In this document: positions 11,400-21,158 of the stretch, piece by piece
Position numbering within the stretch: position 1 is the stretch's first letter
Layout of the letters: each line of letters begins with the position of its first letter
NCBI GenBank assembly: GCA_030710605.1
Contig: CP092886.1
Coordinates: 160,378,000-160,441,999 of the forward strand
Length of the DNA stretch: 64,000 nt
Direction: 5' to 3'
Source: Cordylochernes scorpioides
Taxonomy: Eukaryota > Arthropoda > Arachnida > Pseudoscorpiones > Chernetidae
The notes under the pieces: generated by a model
What the model saw: only the letters and a program-made list of their open reading frames with translations
Database searches by the model: none
Told to the model about the DNA's origin: nothing
Made by a program: the position numbers and the translations under genes

Positions 11400-13090
11400 T
11401 AAATAAACTTGTGAAACAATTAAAGGAACTCGATGAAAAAGTGAATGACTCAGCATTTATGGTAAAACTTCTCGGCTCTTTACCATCGAAATATTCACAC
11501 TTCCTGACAGTGTGGGACTCCGTCACGTAGAGAATCTACTGGCACGAATTCTACAGGAGGAAATTCGAATAAATCTTCGAGATGAACAAGTTGGCGCTGT
11601 AGCTTTCAAGGCTTCAGATAAATTTAATCAGAAGAACAAAGGAACCTGCCACTACTGTAAAAGATCAGGACATTTTTGGGATAAATATCGAGATCGCCTT
11701 TGAGACAAAAAACAAAGAAATCAAGGTAAGAGAAATAACTTCTTTTAATCCTGAAAATAGAGTAAATTATCAATAGATCACGAGCATGTAAAAACAGTGG
11801 AAGTAGTTCTTTCATTTCAAGAGCTACTTCCACTGTTTTTACATGCTCGTGATCTATTGATCATTTACTCTATTTTCAGAATTAAAAGAAGTTATTTCTC
11901 TTACCTTGGTTTCTTTTCTTTTGGTCTCGACGGCGATTCTATCTTCAATCAAAGATGTATGGTATTTAGATAGCGGTGTTTCAGAACACATGACAAGCCT
12001 ACGTGAAAGGTTTTCCGAATTCACAGAACTCGACGGTGAATACAAAGTTGAAGTTGGAGATGATTATGTGATGAACGTCTACGAAAAAGGAACAGTTGTA
12101 ATCCTCTGCTACGTTGTTGGTGAATGGACACAAGGACATCTAACAAATGTTTTACTTATTCCTGAAATTGGTAAAAGTATTTTTCCATTGGAGCAGCAAC
12201 TAATCTAGAAAACAAAATATTAACTGACAAAGAAAAGTGCTATCTTTTAAAAGATAACAAGAAAGTTTCTTGTGGTATCAAAGGCTCTAATAATTTGTAC
12301 ACCAAATTGTTCAAAGTAAGGCATGAAGCTTCCTTCAATGTTACCCAAGTCGACTCGCTCACTACATGGCATCGCAAGCTGGGACACCTTAATGTGGATA
12401 CGATACGGAAGATGGCCAAATAAGGACGACTGGGTGACCTCAAGTTGATTGACGAAACTGATTTCTTTTGTGAGGCTTGTGGGTACGGGAAACAACAACA
12501 TAAAACTTTCCGCTCAATTGAATACCGACACCAATATGAGGAAGGTGAACTGATTCACTCAGACCTATGCAGGCCTATGGACTGTGAGTCAATAGGAGAC
12601 TCTAATTACTTTCTACTTTTTAAGGATGATCGTAGCGGATAAAAATGTGTTTACATTTTGAAACATATATTAGGTGTCTTTAATCGCTTTAAAGAACTTG
12701 ATACCCTAATTCGAAATCAATTTGGCAGATCTATTAAAATACTTCGAAAAGATAATGGAACAGAATATGTAAACAAATATTTCTCTGAATATTTAAAAAG
12801 TAAGGGTATTTTCGATGAAGGGTATTAACAAAATGACGTCGCTGAGAGAGACAAGAGAACAATTTTAGGGTTAAGTCGCTCCATGCTGTATGTGACTCGA
12901 CACTAAATAAGAATTTTTGGGCAGAGGCTGTCAACACAGCTGTTTACATTCTTAACTGAACCATTTCTAAAGATAATAATTTATCTTCTTTTGAAATTTG
13001 AAGTGGAAGAAATTTTAAAGTTTTGGGTTCAGGGGCATATGCTAACATACATAAACAATTCAGAGCTAAATGAGATAAGAAAACTATAAA
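11400..13090 (+). pseudogene. Ty1/copia remnant: Gag, protease and integrase
   Basis: Decayed copia polyprotein in pieces. Gag C-terminal part: DSAFMVKLLGSLPSKY at about 11450 and a zinc knuckle CHYCKRSGHFWDKY at 11650-11690. Protease: WYLDSGVSEHMT at about 11960, with the D-S-G catalytic triplet. Integrase: HHCC zinc domain (WHRKLGHLN and CEACGYGKQ, 12368-12490), then the catalytic core from IHSDLCRP to the region of DNGTEY and VAERDKRT at about 12555-12870. Many stops and frameshifts. The Gag-protease junction holds a long hairpin. Solo LTR C splits it from the rest of pol. Confidence 0.85.
11725..11912. repeat. Long near-perfect hairpin inside the copia remnant
   Basis: Arms of about 85 bp (CAAGGTAAGAGAAATAACTT left; its complement at the right end) meet at a short centre near TTCATTTCAAGAG. 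The arms match almost base for base over their whole length. The sequence is copia-derived on both sides, so it looks like an inverted duplication rather than an independent MITE. Confidence 0.8.
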
Positions 13091-13099
13091 ATATATATA

Positions 13100-13882
13100 T
13101 GTGGTGAGGTCCTGTTGACTCTTGTAGAATCCTGTCGACTAAATATGTGATGAGGTACCCAGTCGACTTAAACTATGGTGTAAGTCCCTGTTGACTCTCG
13201 CTATACTGTGTTAACCGAGAGGAACAGTCAGGATGGGGAGTTTTCCAGTACCTCTCTGCACCTTGTAAGACCTTTAACAGTTCTCACAGAGTACAGGCAG
13301 TCGTGGTCGAGGCAGAGTGGAAAGCTTGGGAATGTCCACACAAAAAACGAAGACACAGTTGCACTAAGAAAGTTCCGTGAACAGATAAAAGTTGAGCTAG
13401 GAACGAAAGATGAAGATAGAAGAGTTCTTACTGGTCTACATGGTGGATGAGATGGACCTTGATGACAACCGACGAGGGCTCACGCTGATGGTGAAGAGAC
13501 TGTCACGTGACTAAGACGGGGGCCTTTTATATCTTTTCCGAGAAAAGAAGTATTGCATTACAGCAGATGCGACAGGGGCGTGGATCGTCTGGCGAAATTG
13601 GACACTGGCGCCGTGGCAGTTTCCATCTTTATACCTTGTTGTTTTGGGACTGCTATATGCTCGATTTTAGACGTTTTTGACCTTTTGCTTTAGCTCAACT
13701 CTTAATCTATTACAGAGTTTTATTTATTTATCCTCATTTTGTACAAAGTACATTACATATGATGATGTAATGACACATGTCAATAATGCGTATAATCATT
13801 TACAGATGTGTTTCTATATATTATACAACATGAAAATCTTGTTATAAATTATGTACAATATGGTTGTTGGTTTAAATTACCA
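13100..13882 (-). mobile_element. Solo LTR, copy C of the TA-targeting family
   Basis: Reverse-orientation copy (reads TGGTAATTTAAACC on the - strand at its right edge), flanked by TATA on both sides. It lies inside the copia pol remnant; copia sequence resumes immediately to the right. Confidence 0.7.
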
Positions 13883-14480
13883 TATATATATTTGATTGGT
13901 TATGAAAATACTTCAAAGAATTATCGTCTCTATGATCCTACGACAAAACGAATAGAAATTTATAGAAATGTAACTGTAAGGGAAAATAATACTAGTGATC
14001 AACAAGTAAATAGACTGCCTATTTCACTAGATGATGAGTGTTTAGCTGATTCTTAATTTGACAGTAGTCCTCTAGAACAAAATACTGTAGAATCACCTCA
14101 TTCTTACAATCTCAGACCTAGAAACAGAGTACCTTGTGATTTTTCAAATGCTTGGATTACAGAAAGTCTAAAACCATTTGATTATGATGAAGCTAATGAA
14201 AAGTTTTCACATTTCCTAAAGCAGTTTAATTTGAACCAATCACAAGCAGATCCAGGTGTATTCTATGGATTCCAAAATAATGCAAAGATTTATCTGGGCC
14301 TCTATGTAGATGATGGCTTTATAATGAGTACATCACCAGAATTAGAATAATTTGGATCAATATTTATCTTCTCACTTCGAGAGAGAGGAGATTGAAACAT
14401 ACTTTAATGACTTCCAGTCAACAGCAAAACAAAGTTCCAATATAATTATAGCTATAAACAGTAGAAATTAAAAATATATA
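13883..14480 (+). pseudogene. Ty1/copia remnant: integrase end and part of reverse transcriptase
   Basis: Continues the copia polyprotein after solo LTR C. YLIGYENTSKNYRLYDP (about 13885-13940) is the integrase C-terminal region. SYNLRPRNRVP marks the linker. NQSQADPGVFY and LGLYVDDGF carry the RT active-site YVDD. The stretch between the linker and YVDD is far too short, so most of the RT fingers are deleted. Stops at 14056 and about 14350. Confidence 0.85.
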
Positions 14481-16295
14481 TATTTACATCAGACTCGAAG
14501 CCTTCTCAGAAGGGACGTCTAGATTATATCAAGGGTTACAAGCCAGCCTGAGTTTGGATAGGCCTTTGGTTATAAAGGAGTTTTGTCCCCAACATGTTCA
14601 ATTGCCTTGTTGAGGAATTTGCACAGAGTGGTCTAGTTTCCTGGCGAGAGCTGCCTGAGGAATTGCTCCCTCTCAGGGCGGTATAGGACCGTGTCCATTT
14701 CTTCATCCTCAAAAACCTCCTTATATAGGGGGGATAGGAGAGTCAGCGTTTAGTTGTTTATAAAGTTCCTCCACCCGCTCCTCGAGCTCCTTCTCCTGAG
14801 TGGTCTGGAACATGATTTGGGCCACGGGTATAGAAGACTAGATGGATGGTGAAGTCATATTTTGGATTTCTTTTTCAGGAGCCGCTAATGGCTCAGCATT
14901 AGTCAAGGAAGGCTCTGTTCGTGACGGCATCTAGCTGGTGCTCAGTCCCGGAACAGGAGGTTCGGGGGTCGGAGTCTCCTGGGGATGGACAGAGAAGTTC
15001 GCTTCGGGCGAAGACGCGGCAGGATTGGGGGTTTTAAGGGGGTCTGTTTGAAGGGTGCAGACAATTCCGCAGGTAGTGTAGAAAGGGGGATTTGTTGAAG
15101 GGCATGGCCTTGGAGGAGGGAGGCCTAGACACCGGACCCTGCTGGGTGTCCTGATGACGTTCCCCGTTGGTCCCCAAGGGGCATGTGGCTCGCTGATGTC
15201 CTTGACGGTGGCATTTATTACACCTAACGCCGTAGATGATGTAGGCGGCGTCGATTCGCCTTTTGAGACTATACCTACCTTGGCAGGGATCTGGTGGAGT
15301 TTCAATCCTTCGTTAAGAAGGATGAAGGCCTCTTTGTTGCCGGTAGTCCAGGTGTAGCCACTATTCGCCACTACCTCATGGGTCAGGAAGACAACCTGGC
15401 AGTAGGGCCGCAGCGCCGCGACGATGGCCTCATCCCTTATAGCGATTGGTAGGTTCCCAACCACTATCTTTTCTGCGCGTATGAACACTTTGAGGAAGAT
15501 GTTTCCGATGGTGAGGACCTCCTCGAATAGACACTCTGATTTTTCGATGCTCTCCAGCCCGACTAGCACCTGGCCAGACATCTTCTTCAGCTGGAAGACC
15601 GCGCCTTTTCTCAGCATTTTCTCCAGTTCCATGATGTACTGAACTGGGCTGAAGTCAGCACAGTATTCAATGTAGCAGCTTTGGTCAAATGACATTGCCG
15701 TTGACCTGGCCTTGCTCAAGGTCTGCTGCTGTCGGCTTTTTTTCAGCTGTGCCGCAGTGTCTCTTGTCACCCTTTTTGCTGGTTGAGTCGGTCTTGCTGG
15801 GATATTATCAGCCTTTGGAGCTTTAGCTGTATTGCCTTCGGGGTCCCGATCCTTTCTTTTAGCACCTTTAGGCTTTTGGTAACCCTCTGAAATTTCTATA
15901 TTTCCGAAGCCTCTCAACACGATCAGTACAATTTACATTGGCTTGAATTTTTCTAGAGGTCTGATTTGCATATCCGCCGTTCGCCTGATTATTAGAGAAA
16001 GATTTTTCTTTATAATCTTGGCAATTTCTTCCGCTGTTTTGTTGACATTTGTAGGTCTTTCTGAATGGGAGTGCCACCATCAAGCTCACCATAATCCTGG
16101 CTTTTCGCGAGTATCCCGAACATATTCGATATTTCCATTGACTTCACTCAATCTATAAAAAACGTGGAGCTCGCGCGCCGCGTGCCCGAGAGAGATGCCT
16201 ACAACAAAACTATTTTTCGGGATTAGAAATTGAGAGAGACAGATAAAATACTAATGTAATACTAAGCTAAATAAATTATATTACAAAGGTACTCG
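14480..16295 (-). mobile_element. LINE ORF1 fragment inserted into the copia element
   Basis: A reverse-strand insertion that splits copia RT from copia RNase H. The main frame (14931-15920) encodes a basic N-terminus, then a Gag-like segment (IVVGNLPIAIRDEAIVAALR, about residues 150-175) as found in LINE nucleic-acid-binding ORF1 proteins. In another frame at about 15200 the zinc knuckle CNKCHRQGHQRATC is readable, so the ORF is frameshifted just upstream of it. The N-terminal part continues in a shifted frame to about 16092. No RT domain follows, so the copy is partial. Confidence 0.7.
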
Positions 16296-17045
16296 CTAGA
16301 TTCAATATGCTTTCATGTAATTGTTCAGAAACTCTTTTCGATCCTAATGTAAAGTTATCTAAAGGGAATAAGAGTGAAAACCAAAGCATGGGAAATATTC
16401 TCTACGCAGAAGCGATAAGATGTTTGATGTTTCTAGCTGTCTGCACACGTCCAGACATATCATTCGCCGTTAATAAACTAAGTCAGTTCACATCTAATCC
16501 AAATCAAAGTCACTGGAATGGTGTTAAGAGAGTTTTCGAGTATTTAAAAGAAAATTGGGACTTAAGACTCAAGAATTTTTATAAAAAAAACAAACAGATG
16601 ATATCAATTTGATTGGAAACTCGATGCTGATTTCGTTGGAGACTTTGACTCTCGAAAGAGCACTTCAGGCTACGTTTTTCAACTCGCACAAGGACCAATC
16701 ACTTGGAGTAGTCAAAAGCAGTCGGTGGTCGCCCTTTCTACTAATGAATCAGAATACATCGCGGCAAACATGGCTTCCAGGGAAGCTGCATGGCTAAAAA
16801 TATTGATCAGTGAACTTATTACACCAGAAGACTGTCAACCTATTCCTATCATGATAGATAATCAGAGTACAATAAAATTGATTCAAAATCTAGAATTCAT
16901 AAAAGGACATTTCATTTTGTAAGAGAACTGCAGCGAAATGGAACTATTTAAATTTTCAACTTGCTCAACTGATGATCAACTAGTTGGCATCTTCACCAAG
17001 GCTCTGCCAACTCTTTACGCTTTTAAAGACTTAAGTACTGCCATT
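16296..17045 (+). pseudogene. Ty1/copia remnant: RNase H and C-terminus
   Basis: Last part of the copia polyprotein. RT-thumb/connection motif YAEAIRCLMFLAVCTRPDIS and SQFTSNPNQSHW (about 16405-16515). RNase H with STNESEYIAANMASREAAWL (about 16737-16797) and the end motif GIFTKALP near 17000. Frameshifts near 16610 and 16725. No copia LTR is recognisable after it; the inverted 44-bp array follows at once. Confidence 0.85.
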
Positions 17046-17217
17046 ATTTTTCCAGGTGATGAAATGTTGTAGCCAAACTTCCTGCAAGTGCTGCTCCAGG
17101 TCAAAGGATACTGTAACCAAATGTCCTGCCAGTATTGTTCCAAATGGAGAAATGCTGTAACCAAACGTCCTGCCATTGTTGCTCCTGGTGGAAGAATGCT
17201 GTAACCAAAAGTCCTAT
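17046..17217 (-). repeat. 44-bp minisatellite array (right, inverted)
   Basis: Four degenerate copies of the same unit as at 6626-6870, in reverse orientation (core TAACCAAACGTCCTGCCA). It abuts the end of the copia remnant. Confidence 0.75.
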
Positions 17218-18599
17218 CAAATTTGTTGATAGAATATTCAATTCTATCTGCCATCATTATAATGCTGTAGTATTTACCTTTTCAATTTCTTTTGTTTTGT
17301 GACACAGGTAGAAATTCTTAGTCCTACCGCGAATTGGAACAAGGCGTCGTTATTAGGAATAATAATCTTTTTTTTTTCTTGTTCAGCAAAATATGGAGCA
17401 GTGGAAACGTGCTGGGCCCATAACCTTTTAGATATTTTAAATAATAAGGCAGTGATTATTCAACAGCAAATTATTTAATATAAAGAAAGAAAGATACAAA
17501 AAAAGGAAAGATTTATTTTGGACAGAAAACAAAGCCAAAGATGACCGACACAGTTAGGTTAAACTTAATAATAATTAATGTAAACTTAATATTTGATAAT
17601 TTAGAGATTACTTTGTCATTCCCTTATTTATTTTTTATTATGATTAGGAAGGATACAGGTCATGTGCGATGAGAAAATTGAAGCCAATGAACCTGCCAAC
17701 CCGCACCTAATGCAACTATATGGCACTGTTTAACTTCTAAGTGCAATTTTAAAATCTTTAAATATTCGCTATATATATATTATATAAATTATGAAATGTT
17801 GATATTTGAACATTAAATGTAGGTATTAAGCTTTTAAAAGTATTTCTTAAGGGTTCAAGACGCACACATATAAAATATGTTGTTATTATAATGTAAAAAA
17901 CTTATTGATATAAAAATAGGTTTTTAAATTTAAAAATGATCTTTAAAAAAAGTTCGATAAAATGAACTAATTTCATATTTAAAATAAAAGTGTTTTAATT
18001 AAAATGTTGAAAAGAAAATATATTACTGTTGAATTTTCAAATAAAATCGATAATATCGCTTAAAAATGAAAAGGTTTTATTAAAGTGTAATATGTCTTAA
18101 AATTATGTAAAGTCTCTTTATTCGAGAAAAAAACGATTTTTTAAAAACATGAGAAAATTTTTTATATTTTGATTTTTTTATATATATTTTTCCTATTTTT
18201 GTATTTTTTTTCGCACATATTTTTCATTTTAAAATTCATTCAAATATTATTACCCCCCTCCTCTCAAAATATTTTTTAAAAATATAATTATTCATCTGTT
18301 TTTAAATAAATTATTTCACAGAATATTGCTTTGTTTTGTTAAGCGAGCTGTGTTGTCGTTGGCCGGTAATTTTTTGAAACTATTATTAACTGTCTTAATA
18401 ATTAATTTTATTTTAATATAATATTTAAATATATTTCTAAATACATAGAAGGAATTTTTTTTTTTAAATTATCGCAAGCTTTTAAGGTACTATTTACTTT
18501 TCACTCTATATGCGCCTATCGCTTTATATTTGAAGATTTTGAATCTTATAATAGTAAGAAAACATTAGGCGCGTTTATTACTTAAAAAATACAATAAAC
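17218..18599. other. AT-rich region upstream of the telobox gene
   Basis: Apart from the tRNA-like fragment, no coding or repeat structure is seen. It should contain the promoter of the gene starting at 18600, but no convincing TATA or initiator can be singled out in such AT-rich DNA. Confidence 0.4.
17394..17425 (+). other. Initiator tRNA-Met 5'-half-like sequence
   Basis: A 32-base stretch (core GTGCTGGGCCCATAACC) matches, with about two differences, the D-arm and anticodon-arm part of animal initiator tRNA-Met, including the CAT anticodon. The match stops just after the anticodon stem; there is no T-arm, so this is not a tRNA gene. Drosophila copia is known to prime with a 5' half of this tRNA, and a copia remnant lies 350 bp upstream, but a link is only inferred. 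Confidence 0.55.
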
Positions 18600-20529
18600 A
18601 TGAGTGATGATATAGAATTAATGTTAGAAAACTATGATAATATAATTTACAACCTCTCATTAGAATATGATTGTTGGAAAATGTTGTTTAGATTCCATAG
18701 AGGGAAAGAACATTTTATTCAAAATGAAGGTGAAAAACGTCTAATAAATTCGATTAATGAAAAAATATCTAAATCAAAATATCTCACAATTTCTGAAATT
18801 CTTGTGTTCATATTACACAAAGTACTAACAAAATCGAGTTATAAACTACCTTTATTATTAAATTTAGTTTCCCAATTTTATGACCTTAAAATTTGCAAAG
18901 AAATAAAGAAAATGAATTTCCCAATGTTAAGAACATATATTGGACAATTTGTTGCTGATATTCCTCTTCCAAATATTCTAAACATGTTATCAGTTGTGGG
19001 TAATATGCCTTCACGTTCTAAAAAAGTTGAGGAGTTTTGCAGGAAAATAAGATTTGATTACAAATCAGTATTTGGTTTAAAAGGTAATCTTGAAAACATA
19101 GTAGATGCACACAGAGAGGCTGGCCTTTTAAAAGAAAACGTATTGGAGACATCCCAAGCATTCTCATTAAATATTCCTACAACCCTCTCACATGAGCAAG
19201 GAAATGCAGTGACCCGTCCACCAAACTGTGAAGGAGCCATTTCCTCTTCCTCCTCCTCATCTTCAGCAAGCAAGCAAGCAAGAAAGAAGCGCACAAAAAA
19301 AACTGCAAGAATGGGGGTAACAACTCAACCAGACAATGAATCTACTACTTCTTACTCTCAATCTTCAATCAAGAAATCAACAAGAGAGCGTACAAAAAGA
19401 ACAGCAAGAATGGGGGTAACGACTCAACCCAACATTGAATCTACTATTTCTTTTTCCTCTCAATCTTCAATCAAAAGATCAACAAGAGAGCCTACAAAAA
19501 GAACAGCAAGAATGGGGGTAACGACTCAACTCAACAATGAATCTACTACTTCTTCTTCCTCTCAATCTTCAATCAAGAAATCAACAAGAGAGGTTACAAA
19601 GAGAACAGCAAGAATGGGGGTAACGACTCAACCAAACATTGAATCTACTATTTCTTTTTCCTCTCAATCTTCAATCAAAAGATCAACAAGAGAGCCTACA
19701 AAAAGAACAGCAAGAATGGGGGTAACGACTCAAGCCAACAATGAATCTACTACTTCTTCCTCTCAATCTTCAATCAAGAGATCAACAAGAGAGCCTACAA
19801 AAAGAACAGCAAGAATGGGGGTAACGACTCGACCAGACATTGAATCTACTATTTCTTTTTCCTCTCAATCTTCAATCAAGAGATCAACAAGAGAGCCTAC
19901 AAAAAGAACGGCAAGAATGGGGGTAACAACTCGACCAGACAGTGAATCTACTATTTCTTCTTCCTCTCAATCTTCAATCAAGAGATCAACAAGAGAGCCT
20001 ACAAAAAGAACAGCAAGAATGGGGGGTAACGACTCGACCAGACAGTGAATCTACTATTTCTTCTTCCTCTCAATCTTCAAGCCAGAAATCAACAAGGGAG
20101 GGTACAAAAAGAACAGCAAGAATGGGAGTAACTCCTTTTAGAGCTCCTCTTAAAACCACTTCAAAACAGCAAGCAAAAAGGGGCCGTACAAAAAAGACCG
20201 CAAGAATGGGATCAACTCCTTTCAAAGCTCCCCGTAAAACCACTACAGTTAAAAGAACCAAAAGCAATCCAAAGGTTTCTAATACAAAGAAATCTTTAAA
20301 TAACAAAATACAGAGAGCTCATGCAAAAGTAAAGACACGATGGTCCCAAAAGGAAGAGGAGATCCTCGTAATGGGAGTAGAAAAATATGGAGTTGGGCAT
20401 TGGAAGGTGATTGCAGATAAAGGACCACTACCCCAGCGCTCAGGAAAGGACTGCTTCGCTAAGTGGAGAAATATAATCAAATTTGATCGCCTATTTGACA
20501 TCCAAAATAGACTGATTAATAGTTATTAG
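18600..20529 (+). CDS. Telobox Myb/SANT protein with tandem histone-H3-tail-like repeats (one frameshift)
   Basis: Intronless. Residues 1-190 are hydrophobic/helical with no recognised domain; a TRF-homology-like fold is possible given the layout but unproven. A Ser-rich stretch follows (about 215-223), then units of about 34 residues (102 bp) built on T-K-R-T-A-R-M-G, from 19290 to 20244. The last two units are divergent and end in TPFRAPLKTT and TPFKAPRKTT. The C-terminus (20326-20484) is a Myb/SANT domain: RWSQKEEEILVMGVEKYG, GHWKVIAD, and KDCFAKWRN, which fits the telobox helix 3 of telomere-repeat-binding factors. Inferred role: nuclear DNA binding, possibly telomeric. The frame opened at 18600 stops at 20046-20048 because one unit has six Gs (20021-20026) where the others have five; the other frame then runs to TAG 20527-20529. 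Either a homopolymer error or a recent break. A MITE begins right after the stop. Confidence 0.75.
19290..20244 (+). repeat. Coding 102-bp tandem repeat of the telobox gene
   Basis: About eight 34-residue units plus two shorter degenerate ones. Units alternate between two types, NNESTTS and NIESTISF, suggesting that pairs of units were duplicated together. The best conserved core is T-K-R-T-A-R-M-G. One unit is a residue shorter (33), and one carries the extra G that breaks the frame. Confidence 0.9.
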
Positions 20530-20530
20530 G

Positions 20531-20740
20531 TACAATTTGGCCTTTAGATTAGAAACAAGGTAATAAGACCAAATCCAAATAAACAGTATGCGACATTTCG
20601 GTAACAGTGTTGTTACCATCATCAGACAAAAGTACTGATATCATTTCTATTTAAAGACATGCTTTGATATTTTTCTCATTTAGTACTTTTGTCTGATGAT
20701 GCTAACAACACTGTTTGGATTACCTGTTATATTGTTTCAA
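20531..20740 (+). mobile_element. Foldback MITE copy 1 (GACGTTTCGGTAACAGC family)
   Basis: Left end GGTACAATTTGG, then the family core (GGTAATAAGACCAAATCC, TTTCGGTAACAG, CATCATCAGACAAAAGTACT) and an inverted partner (AGTACTTTTGTCTGATGATG) at the right. Begins within the 3' UTR of the telobox gene. Confidence 0.75.
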
Positions 20741-20878
20741 AATGCGCAAAATTGCTTAAAACATTTATATTTTGTCTGTTTTTCATCCAACCTTCAAATT
20801 CTTTTGTATTTTTTTTTTAAATATGTTTTGGACTTTTATAAGATATAAGTGAATTTAAAATAAATTGTATATACTTGT

Positions 20879-20913
<35 letters not shown>

Positions 20914-21118
20914 GTTTATTTAGAACCACTGCAAAGTTGATTTTGTGTAAACTAATTGTGTAAATTGAAACGTAAAATTATCATTCCGAATGCAGTTAAA
21001 TTCATTTTATTTAATTTGTTTATTATTGTTTTTATTAAACCATGTCACAACTTTCGTACAAAATATGAATTTTTTAAATGTATGAGGTTTGTTTAGTTGA
21101 TTATAGTTAATTATATAG

Positions 21119-21158
<40 letters not shown>

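Noticed and set aside
13808-13882. Start of a new gene at 13808
   Set aside because: The first codons are solo LTR C sequence running into copia integrase by chance.
19058-19294. 78-codon minus-strand frame
   Set aside because: Antisense of the Ser-rich segment of the telobox protein (runs of Glu).
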